From Ciona intestinalis (lineage: Eukaryota; Chordata; Ascidiacea; Phlebobranchia; Cionidae), in the NCBI RefSeq assembly GCF_000224145.3, contig NC_020168.2:2553171-2617170 (forward strand): a stretch of 64,000 nucleotides of DNA, read 5' to 3'. A program made the position numbers and the translations under genes. The notes below the pieces were generated by a model that was not told the origin of the DNA, searched no databases, and worked only from the letters and a program-made list of their open reading frames with translations. Numbering within the stretch: position 1 is the first letter of the stretch; each line of letters opens with the position of its first letter. Positions 46,201 to 61,200 of this stretch are shown here, one piece after another.

Positions 46201-49200
46201 TGATTAGAAAGTTGTGAACCGACATTTGCGCATTTATGTTAAGATTTGCAGATATTTAAACTTTCTTCAATTTTTCGTGAGGGTCAGGGTCACTTTAATC
46301 TGATAATTCCGGCGCCTTGTGTCAAGCCTAGAGGCATCAACCGATCGGCGAAGTAAAGAGCCTTTTAAATTTCGTTTGTTTACCGTGTCACCGATACCAC
46401 AGACTTACTGAGTCGACCGTTTCCACGGATTAATTGGTCCTGACTTATTGGTGGCAACAAGCAACACATTTTCTCGCCAATTCTCCCGCTTAACAGGTGG
46501 ACAGCGCACCGCGAGTTATTGCCCGTAGTACAAGCAGGCCGTAGATCCGATTTTCGTAATATTGGTTCGTGTCTCAGATTGCGGTTTTGGTTAATTTCAG
46601 GTTTAACCTTGAATGTGGGTCGATCTCGAATGACATTGAATAAAGCGACGCCATGGTAACCCTAGAAGGCACTTTGGGTAAAGTCTTCCGGAAACCACGG
46701 CGTAGTTGGACGGCACATTAATTTGAAGTTTACGGGTCCGTCTGCTCTGCGGTATAATCGTATACACACAGCTTATTCGAGTGTGACATATTTTTGCAAA
46801 GTTTTATAAAATGTTTCACATAAGATAACTTCAGTCATCTTGATCCATGCTAATTGCCACGTTTAGCGTATTTCCTATATCATGTTCGTGATTGACAGTC
46901 GTTTTGTACCCTTTGTATGCAATTTCAAATTAAATCCGCCATAAAAATAGTTCGGTCCCCAACCATCGACCGTTGTTGTTGTTAAACACAAGCTAATCAC
47001 TATACCGATCTCTCTTCGGTAAAAGCGAATGCTGGAACGTTATGTGGTTGTCAGTCTCGTTTGTTTTGGTACGCTTGCGCATCCCCAGTCTTGTAGGCAA
47101 AGCGTTTGAAGTCAGATTTGCTCAACGAAACAATGTGCGTTCCGCTCGATCAAGTTTACGTAATCGCCAGTACAATGGCGACTTAAAAATTAGGTGATTA
47201 TTGCAAAGTGGTGTACGTACGTAATTACAGTTACAGTTTCTGTTTGAATTTAGTTTAGAAGTTAGCCTATGTTTTGATTTCGTTTAATAAACACCGTGTG
47301 TTTTTAAACTGTTTGCTGATTCGTTATGAAAAATTGAAATGACGGTGCAGTTTCGCGAACATGTTTTTACTGTTATTTTGCAAGCAGTTTGCACTTCGTT
47401 TCATGAACTGTAACGGTTTTGCAAGCGGAGATTTTAACGATTGGTTTGTAAGAAAATTGGTTTAATAAATCGCGCTAATTGTTGCAAACCTAAGCCACTT
47501 GCTGACCGTGGTGTAATTAACACAACTTTCGTACCGCCCTTTGCTCGTAAATTAATGAACTATTTCTCCTAAGCTGTTATGTTGTTGCGATCTGGTCGTA
47601 CCTAAATTCCGGGCATTATTACATTAAAATGCGCTGAAAGACACCTAGGGGTCTGCGGTCTGGTTATATGTAGTTTTATATCATAATAACGCCAGCAATT
47701 GAAGGTTGGTATAGGTACTATGTAACCAGGTTACGTCAGGTTTAAATTTAATCCACAAGTCAGAAATACTTATAACCAGTCGTAATCATGTCCTTGACAC
47801 CGGTGTAATTGCCATGTATATTGCTTTGATTGCGTTAAAACGTTGGTTTGTGTTTTGAGCCACCCCTCCGTTTTTGCAAAGTAGTGTGGCTGATGACGCA
47901 ACAGGCTCGCCGGAGTATAATTAGCCACTCTCTTGTCTACAAAACAATTAGATTGCTTACGGTGCGTTCGCCGCACCAGTTTAAGTGCGCCCAAGTATTT
48001 TGGAGCGATTTGTAGGGAGTTGACTGGATTTCCTTGTAATCTCTAGTTAACTTACACTGTGTGTTACTAAGAAAAATGCCGACCAATGCTTTATTAAAGC
48101 AGAGTCCCGCTATATCATTTTATAAGTCATAACTTTCTGCTACACCAGGATCTAGGCTTTTTACCTTAGCTTAATAGATAGTATCGTATGCCATTAAGTT
48201 TTACTTGAATACCAAGTGTGTTTGCAAAATAACGAAGTGCTTCCTGAAGTCAAATTTGCTTGAAATTTTACGGTAAGTGTTGAATGTCACACCCGATTTC
48301 TATTTTCCTCACTATCTCGCAAAGTTGGTTGCAAATTTTTAGTAAAAAAATGTTTGAGTAAAATTGTAACTTAAGCATGAAATTAGACGATTTTTTAATA
48401 AGACGAATACTCGTTTTAAACTTCGGTACGAACTCGTATATATCCTCCCACAATTAGACCGCAAGCACGTATTGCCTTTTTGTGTTTACTGAGGCCAATG
48501 CTTACTAAATGATTCATGTACTTTTCAGGTTCACCCGCATACGAAGCTGGTTTGAAAGATGGGGATTATATTTTAGCTTTGAACGGAATAGATTTAAGGT
48601 TAGTGAACCTCATCTTTATAACTTAGTAACATTTTCCGAAGCACAACTTATAAATAGTATACTGTGGGGTAATATGGGATAGTGTTCGCCTAAATTTCAT
48701 ACTTCCTGATTGTGGTTTGAACAATTAGCGGGTCACGTTTTGGGTTTATATAACTTCTAAATAGTTCTTAATTATTTTTAAATAGAACGAGAAACAAAAA
48801 ATGAAATAAATATATCATCTTACCCCACCCTACCGTTTATTTACTTTACCTACTATATATGCACAGTTTTTTACATTTTTAAATTACCCCAATTGGTTTC
48901 TGGTACATGAACACTTTTTTTGCTCTATACAGCCATAAAGGGCATCTGAAATTTTACAAAACTGCTCAACCAGCCAGGATTACCATTCGCTAAGATAAAT
49001 TAGTGCTAGTGACGTGTTAGTAAATTCTCGCCAGCAAGTTTGAGTTGATCGATCACTACAGTCCAAATATTCGTTTGCCGACAGTTCTTGTTCCAAGTTT
49101 AAATTATGGGGTCGTTCGAATGCTAAGTTAACAAGCAAGCCACTTAAACCAGGATGTAAGGATTAGTAGAGTACGCAGGGTTTTGCAAGAGAACCTTTCT

Positions 49201-52200
49201 TTTAAAATGCATTGGCAATATATATACGCCGTATGCGCGACTTCATAAGTTACAATTATAACCTGTTTGAAAGTTAAAAAGAGCAGCAAGATAGTTTTGA
49301 ATAAGCGATTTTTTTTAAATATATTTTGTAAATTTCGGACGCAAACAATTTCTAAGAATCGATTATATAATCTTGAAACGTCGCGTTTTACAACTTAATG
49401 TCATTAGTCGTGATTTAATGCGAATGTCCGACCCTGTGTAGATCAATCAAGGTGTATATATGTAAGTCACTTGGGTGCCACATAAAGCCTCTACAAAAGC
49501 TGCGTCACCTGTAGAGATTAGCTGCTGATTTCGTCAGTTCGACTGTTTATAAACAATACGCTGTGCTGGTTTGGCCACACGTTCATGGAAAGTAAGAGGA
49601 CACGCTTGCAAACCACGTGACCAGAGCTTTTGTCAATTGTTTGACAGAAATGAAACTTTAGTAACAAAAACTAAACAGGTACGGTAGGACAGCAACATTT
49701 TTCGTCTTTAGTTTTATTGAATGTGTGCCCGTGACTTGCGCGTTGGGATTTTGCATGTTGAAAATATTTGCATACTTGTGGTTTGTTTTGCAAAGTTAGC
49801 CAGGTAAGAAGGTTAGAGAACCCAAGCCTGCCAAATTTTTAAGGCGAGTCAGATTTCGAAGTTTGCAAAACTTTCTGCATTTGCAATATTGCGAAAAGTT
49901 CTGCCATATATGCTCATCTTCGTTCACAGGTGTATATTTTGATTTTTAAGTATAGTTTCCTTTTTGCGCGTTGTTGTTATTCATAAGGTTAATCCAGTTT
50001 ATACATCGCCTTTTACTCTTGATCGAAATAACCCCTAAAACGGAATCGACGGATCATAGAAATTGAACGGTTCGGTATTTAATATTTAATATTTACCACA
50101 TACGTGTTAATAAGGTTTCAGTATTTTGAAAGTTATAGTAGGGTGGGGGAAGACGGAACACCTTTAGCACATGATATCTAAATATCCTGATCGTGTTTCA
50201 AACAATTAACAACGGTCCATGAGAGTCCTAATGAAACGCCTTTATAATCCTTTAAATATTTTTTACTACCAAATGGAGTGAGAAAATATAATAAAAAGGT
50301 GTCCCGTTTCCCCCCTTACTATACATTGATTTCACGAAAATTCTCGATAAACGTAATTTTCGCTACGCTCTAAAACGAAGAAGTTATTTGCACAAATTGT
50401 GGTTTCACTTCATCTCTGAGATCTCGCTGACTCAAGCCAGTAGAATGCACATCTTAAACCCATATCGGCGTCATCTAAGCTTGCTCACTAGGATAGTGGT
50501 TTCCTTTCGTTGATTCGCGGTCACAATTTTGGTCTGCCTTGTTAGTGCTGTAATTTTGTTGATAAAATCGCTCTGTACACCGAAAATGCTTGTTCGTATA
50601 CTCAAATTAAACTTTAGACTGTAAGCTCGTCGTAATAATTCTAAACTAAGGAGCTTTACAGACAATAGATTAGCCTGAATTGCGTTACGCTACCGCCACC
50701 AAGCGCTTTGTGTTCGTTAAAACTTTTGTTTTTCTATTCTGACTCATCAACCGGAAAATGAATGCCGTTAAACCAGTGTTACCCAGAATACCAACGCTCA
50801 AATTAAATTATTAAAAGATACTTTCACTTAGTGTCATGAGTTCTGCATTCGAGCAAAATGTTTTTATTTAAAAAGAAATAAAATAAAAAATAAACGGATT
50901 AAATAAAATGTTGTTGGATTTTTTGCTAACTGATGTCGAAATTTTATTTTAACTTTTATTGAATCGCCGCAAGGTTGTGTAAAGTTACTGATTTCAATTG
51001 ACGCTCACACAAGCGTCATCTATGTTGTTATACCACGCATGTTTGTTTATAACAGGATGTTGTAATTACGTCGTCCATGTTCGTCGCGTCCGTTTACTTA
51101 TTTCTGTTTACTGTTGATCTTCCATTACTTAAACTAAATCAGATATTCTATTTGAATTCGCCTTACCAAATCAGCTTAATAGCATACGGGTTCGGTTTGT
51201 ATTCTGAGAAGCCTTGGCGTTCCTTTGAATTTAGCTGATGTTAAACAGTCTTATTGCTAAACTTTTAGCTTTAGAAAAACTTTCGATTTAGTGCAGACAA
51301 ACTTAAATCCAGTCAAGTTGGTAATGCCTGCATACATTTTTCTACAGACCGTTGTTTCACCTGGCTTTACTATATTTTGTTTTTTGATATTATGTTATAG
51401 TTTTTTTTACAGTATTTTTGTTGTTTTCACGCAGAATATTCTAGTGTTAGCCATAGCTGGGTATACAGACAAAGTTATATCACAACTTCTTCTTATAATT
51501 TATAGAAATCTAGATCATACAAAAGCTGTTGCCTTAATACAAGGAAGCGGATCCATGCCTACCTTGGTCATACAATCATCATCCGGTGGTCTACCACAAA
51601 CAGGTACTTGTGCATTACATTACTTATAGTACTGTGGGGTAAGATGGGACACTTTTAAAACATGATATCTAAATATCCTGATTGTGTTTTAAACAATTAA
51701 CAACGGTCGATGGAAGTGGTGAGAATACGGTTTTATAATTATTTGAATGTTTTTAGTTTTTTTAAATGGCACAGGAAAATATAATGAAAAGGTGTCTCAT
51801 CTTCCCCCACCCTACTATATAATTACGTTAACTCTTACTTTGTGAAAAAAACACATTAAAAATTATTTGAACAAATTTGTAAACCTAACTATACCTTATG
51901 AATCCAGTATTGCCCTTGACTACATTGTATTGCCTAACACAAGTTATACGTTTCAACTTAGGCGCTACTGTTGCATCTTACATCAACTTTTATAATCAAA
52001 AGGAACCTCTGCACTTGCTTACCACTCCCCTATGTACAACACACCCAGCTCTATTGCTGAGCAGCCATACTATCTTGTGCCGAAGTTCCACGGTTCCCAA
52101 GTAGCCGGCAAACCAAGCGGCTCGGAGGCAAGCGAAGATGATGCAAGTAATCTGTTATCGGTCGTTACCAGTCTTGATGACTGTAGCTGGGCGTCGTATT

Positions 52201-55200
52201 TTGTACCAGATAGTTTCACCATCCGAGGAGTTTCGTTTAAAGAACATGTTAGTTGTATTTGTCACTAAATGCAGTCATACCAATTACATAGTATATATAG
52301 TGCTGTGGAGTAAGATAGAATACCATTTATAGCACCTAAACCATCTGATCGTGTTTTAAACAATGTTCTTTTTTACTAATGTTCTTTTTTACTACCAAAT
52401 GAAACGATAAACATGTCTCATCTTACCTTAATACGTGCTGCTTCTAATTTTACCGCCGGTGTGATATCTTTACCGCAAGTTCTTGATATTTATTTTGCAC
52501 TATACTATTCTATGCAAAAGCTCAAGTAGCCTTTGATTTTTTCAGCTCATGAAGTTTCTTCCGAGAACAGATGTTTTGAAACTAAAGGCGACTTTGGAAG
52601 AATTTTCCTCGACTCGAAATTTGGACGTGTTTCTTGTGAACGTATATCCTATTGTAAAGAATATGTCCGCTGGGGGACAGAATATAATATACTATCTACA
52701 ATACAGCATGACGTCACAGGAGAGGGAGAAATTTAAACAGAAGTTGGCCGAATTTGCTAAATTTAATGGGACAGGTGAATTGGCGGTTTTTAGTTATTAA
52801 ATTTTACCTCAGTTCCTGCATAACTGTTAGAAATGGGTGTGTGTATACGTACGGTTACTGTATTTACAGTCTGGCGCCGTGGCAAAGTGGTTAGCGCGCA
52901 CGGCCGTAACCCAGAGGTAATGGGTTCAAGGCTCGTCGCTGCTACCATTGTGGGCGTAAATGTGTCCTTGGGCAAAAAGACACTTACCGGCAGTTGCTCC
53001 AACCCAGTGGTCAGTATAATGGGTTGTCCAAATTATCAGCTATACATAAAAATCACAAAAAAATAAACCCATACAAAGTAACATACATGGTAACTCTTAA
53101 GCTGACACAAGGTGCATGAACACCCGCGTTATAAAGGATAAATTAGGTTACATTCATTCATGTGCGGGTTAGGTATTAAACAAATAATGTTGTTGTTTTA
53201 AATTCACTAGATTTTCTTGAAACTGGTGACAGCCGCTTAATGAGAAGTCAAAGTGAAACTACTACCGAGCAGCAGAGATCAAACGAAACCCGCCACCATC
53301 GCTCGTACTCGGAAACACCTTCCGAACATTCTAATCCGATAGAAAAACCAAGATCATCTCGCGTTCGCCGTAGACAGAGCTTACGAAACAGCGATACTGA
53401 TTACTCGGTCGAAAGTTCGAGTGTTGCAGTGAGGTCTGCTTGGTCGCAAGGTGGTAAAGATTCTACTGGCAGCACGAGCTCAACGCCCACAAAAAGAAAC
53501 AGGCGTCGACGTACCGTGGGAAATATACAGTACTCTACCACAGACAACACACAGGATATTACCGGGGACCATAGCCTCGCTGAAACTGCTATTGACAGCA
53601 TATTGTCGAGTTCCGGACCCCAACTCGACTTCTTCGACCAGCAACAGCAAAAAGAGCGTCGTCGACGTCGCGAGCTTGCTCCAACATCGAGAAGACGCAG
53701 GAGCGTCGGAGTAGTGTCCTCGTCTCCTTACCCTTTATCAGAAGAGCAAATTCCTACTGAAGGAATCCTTCGGAACGGCCGGAAGAGGCGTTCAGGTCGC
53801 CGGACAGTAGAGATCTGCACGACTACGACCACCACCGAGGAGACGACGTATCTTACGCGGCAGTGCGCAGAAGAAGCTCAGGAAATCAGAACACCTGGCC
53901 AAGGTATACGCCAGCGGCTGTTTTACTTCTCCGCTACATTAACTTCTTTTTAAACTTCGTTAAGAAACTTTTTTAACGCTCTACGGACACGCGACTGGTG
54001 CGACGAAATTAGCGCGGTATAGGGAAATGTAAACACCGGTTACAGAGCCATCTTTAAATTAAGTTGTCGCAAGGCTACTACGTTGTATTAGAAAAAACTA
54101 GATTATCTTCAGCAATTAGAAAAGTATTTTCTCCCTAACGGTCGATCTATGTAGATAACATCTTGTTTTGGCTCTCTGTTTGAGGTGACTAACTTGTGAC
54201 GTGATGAACGCGTCATCCACGCACGATTTAAAAATATTAGGCATCACTGAAACGTTATTCTGCTGGCAGTACTGCGACGTTACATGGCGAACCAATCGAA
54301 CTGCCCGCCGTACCGACACATTGGATACCAGATCGTCTGTAACACCTGAACCGTGCGATTTTAGTTGCGAGGTACTCGCTCTCCTCGAAGACTTAACTTA
54401 ACCGTATCGCACCGTCGCAGTAGGACGCGGTCGAGATAGCAAAAACAACGCTTGTCTGGAATTTTTGGCTTGTTTTTCTAAAAACTCGAGTGTCGAACGA
54501 TGGTAGACAGTCAACGTAGGTTAGAGGAGGTTCCGATATACAAATCGCGAGCCGCAAGCTTTTTGCGAGTAAGCCAACGTTATTTGCAAGGATAAGATCG
54601 CGTTCAGTGTACAGGGATGCTGAGATCGTGGTTTATTTTTCAATTAAATCAGAAGTCGACTGGCTGCTCGAGACGATGACAAGCGACTGTAAACGCGGGG
54701 ATTTAGGAGGGTTAATTTACCGTGTTTCTACTGAACCGCTGAATGAGCTTAAAATCGCAGAAATGTTAATACTGTAAGGCAGGTGTTTTGATACAGCAAA
54801 GTTTGTTTTGACGAGTAAGGACCAAACAAACGTAGTTTGACGTGGACTTTTTTTTGATAATGATATGCCAAACTGTAAGATTTCTTTTTTTAGCAGGTGT
54901 AAAAATGTTGTTATAGTTAACTTTACTTCGGGCGTTCATCGCCAACAAATCTACTTTAGTAAATATAGGGATGTTGAAACTTAAATATAAACAACTGAAA
55001 GCTGCCGTGTCAGGTTAGAAATGATAGTTTATTTATCCTTGTTATTATAACTTATTCTGTAAGTTTAAACTATACAGCAGCATTTTGAAAAAAAACTTTT
55101 TTTAAAATAAAAAAAACAAGTTTATGAGAATTCTAAAGCATCTTCTAACGATGGTCACATTGTATTTTGTCTGATTTAGGCGACAAGAAAAATGCCAACA

Positions 55201-58200
55201 AGAAGAAACAAAAAGCGGAACAGTCTTCACCCACCAAATCTGTGACGTCATCGAAAGATGTGCGGAAGTCGGTACCAGTGACAAGCATTGACGGTTAGTG
55301 GTTGGTTTTATCATTTGTGGTGGAATGAGTATTTTCAAAGATAATTTACGTTATATAGAGAAACGGTTTCGCTTTAAGCGTTATTTATGAGCGGTAATCG
55401 TTTTGTTGAAGCTAAATGCTTAGACATATTATTCTATAAACACAATTAACGGTTTGAAAAAGTGTTCCGTTTTACTTTCTGGGTCATTAGAGCCACCGGC
55501 TAAACACCAGGAAGAAAAATTCCACGGTTCACTTGAAAATTCGTTTTTCTTTGACGTCACCTAAGCTTAGCAGGTTCAGGCCGCTTGAGGCGATCGGGCA
55601 GATTTCCTTAGCGAGCTATCATTGAAACGATCTTGAGGAACGCTTTGCGTCATGACACAGGACGTTGTTATGTTTCTATGCCACTGATTCTATCTTACAT
55701 AGCATGTTAACCGAGTTCACACCATCCATGCTAAATGTACATGAAAAAACGACCAGTAGAGCACTTTAGAGTGCCCATATTTTTGAATAACTAAAAATTG
55801 TTAACACAAACTTTATTCATCGCATTAAGCCAGCTTAAATTTATTGTTAACGAAATTCTCATGTTATATGCATATGAAAATAACGGTATATAGGCTTGTT
55901 TAAAAATATAATAAGTTCCATAAGGAAACTAAGTTTGTTTCAAACTAGTCAATTATTGTATAAATCAAACTTTTGTTAATGTTTGGGGTTCGGTCGATCG
56001 AGTTCAATATCTCACTCAAGTGTCGGTCACTTCGTGATGAATTGGTAATCAATAAAGATCGAGCACTGCTCCACCGGGACACTGCTAATAGTATCGAATT
56101 TTCTCCTCATTAGATAATAGGCAAAACTTGTATGGGCGCCAAAACACAGTTCGTTTGCTACTTAAACAGGCGGTTATGATTTTAATTAGAGGTTTACAGC
56201 GTGAATTTTAAATTCTATCTTCTCAGAACTTAAACTGTCTCAAATATTAAAATTGTATCTAAAACTTCATTTAAGAACTTTTTTAAAAGTACACTTTCAA
56301 AACTTTTCCGAGTGTTCTTTTTAAATTATAAGATAAATAAACTTCCGCTACCACACCTTACACGACCCTGTGTGCTGTGAAAATAATTATGATGACGTCA
56401 CAGCAGCTAATCGTCATGTAGCGTGTATCTCAATTGCCCCTGCTGCAAAAAAACGTACTAATCGCTCTTGCGGTTATAAAATCATTGTTAGCGACTTTTA
56501 ATACTGTGGGGGTAATATGGAATGCTGTTAGAACTGGTATCCCATATTTCTTGATCGTTGTTTGGAAAATAAATAACGCTGTTTTAGAGTAGCGGCGCTA
56601 CTGTCATATATTCTGTAAATAATTTTGTTTACTAACACATAAGCCGATAAAAAAATGTCCCATCTTACCCCACCCTACTATATTTTGGAACTTTAAACGA
56701 ATATACAAATATAAACATTCCTTTACTTGGTATAAGCAAGTAATTTGTAGAAGTCTTGCGGTAGTGCGTTTTTTCTTTTGCGTGAATTATTTAAACTTAC
56801 ATTCTCAGTAAACAGACCGATGAATGGTGTACTTAATTAAACTCGTTTCGCAATCCCGTAGGTTAAAAACTCTTTTCAAAACACGCAACATAGTAACCTG
56901 TTATTACGTAAACCAAAGTTAAAGCAGGAGTCGGCTAAACAAACAAATACGAGTCCCCTCGACTTTAATCCAGTTTCTTTCTTTGATGTGACAATTTATA
57001 GCATAAACAACAGGCGGACAGTTTAAGGCAGCGTGCAGCAATTTGACAGCATGTCTTCTGCCATGCGCGACGGGGCCTGTCCATTCAGTGTGCACGGGTT
57101 CTTTGTTTCAGCTGCCACATGATCCTGATCCAGCATTTCTCTAAAAACCTCTTGTACGCGAAAAATGTAACCCCAAACCACCCAACTCTTTCATTAGTGA
57201 ACCCCTTGTGTGCCGCAGTTTGAAAAGCTGCGGTTGAGTTTCTAGTTCAGGATTTGTTCCGTGGTCTAACCAGTTAAACCTGACTAAACAAAGTGTTATC
57301 TCACCAAAAAATGCTCTCAAATAACTAGCACTCTGTATTACATTATTAACCACTTAATTAAGGCCACCCATTTAGTTACAATTGCTCGCCAACTGATAAT
57401 ACGCTTTGTTGCTTGAGTAGCACGCCACATAAACAACACTTTCATCAAAGACAGTTCATTTACGTACCGGATTTCGGCACCAACCTATCTTAGCTGGTAT
57501 GAATGTGAATAGACTGTTATTGACAGGCCACAAGACGTGTAAAATACATACTTTTAAAGTACCACCGCACATGGCGTATGGCTTGCGTCGATAAAATAAC
57601 AAACTACTTGATAGGCGCCGTAAAGTCGTTGACTTTGACCTTCCAATTTAAAATAGTACACGGAAACAAGTTAGAGCTGAATACTGTGCACTTGTATACA
57701 ACTATCAGCACGTTTCCGGATCCTGTGACATTTTCCCACAGATTGTTTTTATCTGTCCTTTTATTTTTAGATGTGGTGTTAGAAACCAACTCGCAGGAAA
57801 CGGAGATCGGCATCAAAAACCCCGGGGTTTCAAAAACTCGCTCACGCATGTCGACAAAGTCAACCAACCTTGACGACTTGATGAGGAATCAATCGACCTC
57901 CGTGCAACAACCAACGATACAGGAAGCACAAAATCCGCACTTGTTTACGCCAACCCAACAGCCCACCTACAACCAGCAGCAACCGGTTTCATCCGGTTTT
58001 AGATCCAGTCAGAGTCGGAGTAAGCTTACCAGCTCCTCTGAAGTAAGCAACAGTACCCGGCAAAGTAGCCTCCGCAGATCAGAGTCAGCTGGAGGTCATG
58101 ACGTGAGGCGGGAACCGGAGAGCGGGGGCAACTGGGAACAGAGCTGTTTTAACAACATGCCAGACGAGTTGAGGCAAAAGAAAGGCTACTTGTCCTCAAT

Positions 58201-61200
58201 CAAAAAGAGATTGACGTTTTCGAGGCCCCCGAAGAACACGGATACAGATACCTTTCTTACCGAGCTGAGCGCACAGTTTGACGAAGCTATGAACTTAATT
58301 GATGACATTGTACTTCCTGAGGAAGAGGAAACGATAAAGTATGGCGAGAAGTGGAGCTACCTTCCAAAAGCCGAACCAGAACCGGAGCTTGAAAGTACAA
58401 AGCAGGAAGCACCTGTTGTGACAACAGAAGAAATAGTTTCCCTTCCCGAACCGTCCCCCGTGGCAGAGCCAGTTTCGGGCCAAAGGTCCACAGATAGGGA
58501 ACGTGTGCGAAGACGTCGCAGGCGGGGCACTGAGAGCTCAGTATCGAAAATTGATGATATGAGTAGCCCCCCAACGCAGTCACCCCCTATACCAAACTTT
58601 CCTGTTCCTGTTGCAGCTCAAACGTCGCAACAAGAAGAAGTTATCTACGACGTACCCAGACCCGTAGTAACTCAGACTCAAACCATGAGACGGCCACACA
58701 TAAACGTTGAAAGACGCTCTCGTAGATCAAGAGCGAATCGACCACTGTCCATGTCAGCGAAACGGAACTCGGCCGAGGTTCGAATGCATGTCTGGACAGA
58801 GAGCGACATCAACATAGGGAAATACGAACTGGACCCACCCACCAAGAATGATGAGGGTCGAGTTACATTAAGAAGCACATCGCCTGTAGAAAATACATCT
58901 TTCTTCGACAGAGCCAAGGTAATGTGGCATTAAGGTTGGAATATTTAATTGAAATAATTAATTGATTTTTTAAAATATGCTTAAAAATAATGTTTGTTTC
59001 AGAAACGTAATTATCGAGTGTCCGGTATCAGCATGAACATGGAAGACATCTTCTCTGAAGCAGAGGAGGATCTTCACTCAGCTCCCCCGGAACATTCTCC
59101 TCCGACACCGAAGGAGTTGCAAAACAATGTGATCGGTGATCCGGATGAAGTTTACGCTCCGCTTCACGAGGAAGTACTCGCTCTCGGACTTGCGTATGAT
59201 GAGAACGAAAACGGTGACGAAGAAGAGGTTCATCCGAAATCCTCCACTGTGCATAATGATGACCAAAGCTTCTCTTTGATTCCTCCTCCTCCCCCGCCAC
59301 TCCCGGATGTTCTCTCTCCTCCTCCCATCCCTCCCCCTCCTCCACCACCTCCTCCGCTCTCGCCTCCAATGATGTTCAAAAACTCTCCTCACGACACCCC
59401 GGTCCGAATGTCTGTGAAGAGGATAAATTGGGAGAAGATTGAACCGGTGGACCTCGGGAACACGGTGTGGGGACAACTTGGGGAGGACTACGACACTATA
59501 AATGATGTTGTCAAGTATCTTGATCTGGAAGAGCATTTTGCGATGAAAAAGGCAAAAACTTTCAGTGAGTACATCATGTGATAACCATAAGGTTTCCCAC
59601 ACCTTTCCATCATCGTATATACCTACAGTCATATTATTACCAATATTAACAAAATGACCCATAATGGTGATTCGACGCATATATTGTCCGCTCCAATATT
59701 ACCTGGCGTATCACCGCCCCGAAATAATCCTACCAAGGTTCAACCATAGGTTGTGTAAGTGTTGAGTGGCAAGTTAATAGGAAACTTAAGCTGTGTGCTC
59801 AAACCGTGACTTCACCTCGTTCGCTTTATTTGCAGAGAAAAAGACAGAGCCTGTGAAAAAAGACGTCATTTCTATTTTGGCCCACAAGAAAGCATACAAC
59901 ACATGTGAGTGTCTGCTTGCGGGTAAACCTAAACGCCAGCACCTTCAGTTATTATGTTCCGGTAAAACGAGCGTGTCGTGCTGAACTTCCAAATTCTCGT
60001 TAACTGCAATCTAGTCACCAAATATGGCCATTTGAATAAAGAAGTTTAATAGTCTTCGCATAAGTTAAATTTCTTCAAATAAGATTGCAAGTTGTGTATC
60101 TCTATGTTTGCGCAGAGAAATAGTGCTATATATAGTAGGGTGGGGGAAGATGGGACACTTTTAGCACATAATATACAAATATCCTGATCGTGTTTTTAAA
60201 AATTAACACCAGTCTATGGTAGCCGTGAGGATATAGTTTTATGATTCTTTGAATGTACTTTGTTTACTACTAAACGAGAAAATGAAGTTAAAAGGTGTCC
60301 CATCTTTCCCCACTCTACTGTATAATTACTTATATAGTATGGGTTGGGGAGACGAGACACCTTTAGCACGTAATATCCAAATATCCTGATCTCATTTTTA
60401 AACAATTAACAATGGTCTATTGGAGTGAGGGTACGGTTTTGTGTTCCATCCTCCTCCACCCTACTATATTTATCACAATAACCGATATAATAACCCCCAT
60501 GTGATCCGTATGTAGCTGCCTTTACTGCCTTATGTTTTTAAAATTCCGTCAGCCAATAATCGTTTGATCTACTCAGCGATTCTGCTTGCACACTTGAAGA
60601 TGACGACCACCGAGATCTCGAATTGTCTCCTCATCAACGCTTCGGAGGCGACGAGGAAGAAGTTAGACGTCTCCCACTACCAGCAGCTCCTCCTCTATGC
60701 TCCGGATGATGAAGAAGTTTTGAACCTTAAGAAATTTACAGGCGACCTTAGCAAACTAAACGAAGCCGATACATTAGCACTGAAGGTAAGAAACAGAAGC
60801 TGCTATGCTGCTGTTGTAATATCCGGCGCCGTGGTACAGTCGGTTAGCGCACCTTCTTCTTACCCAGAGGTAACGGATTTATTCATACACAGTCCAACGT
60901 CAACTTTAAAACGTGGCTGTGTCATTGGAAATATCATCTAATCTCGTATATACTTAACCGAAAAGCCGTTTTATCTGAGCTAACTAAAATACCAACTACA
61001 TTTCCAGTTGGTCAGAATACCTGGTTATCAACTTCGACTTAAGGCTCTTGTATTTAAACATAGTTTCGCTGAAAAAGAAGAAGAAATACAAAAAGTAAGT
61101 TTATTTATCCTTGTTTGTTATTTTAGAGAGCCTTTAAGGTCATATAGTAGCTTTATCATTCAACCAATTGTAAACAGATTATTTGTTTATTGCAAGTTTT

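Larger units (their letters stand above)
42678..48528 (+). other. largest delphilin intron (5.85 kb), inside PDZ3
   Basis: It holds two MITE copies (43176-43341 and 44624-44817) and otherwise unannotated AT-rich DNA. A single MITE-arm-like GTAGGGTGGGAG occurs at about 45669 without a partner. I see no nested gene on either strand. Its size and position make it a place where intronic control elements could lie. Confidence 0.5.

Noticed and set aside
57578..57770. Open frame extending delphilin exon 15 upstream
   Set aside because: A strong acceptor precedes 57771 in the right phase, and the upstream part has no domain or similarity.
59078..59680. 200-residue open frame on the minus strand
   Set aside because: It is antisense to the FH1/FH2 exon; its Arg-rich sequence is the shadow of the proline codons.
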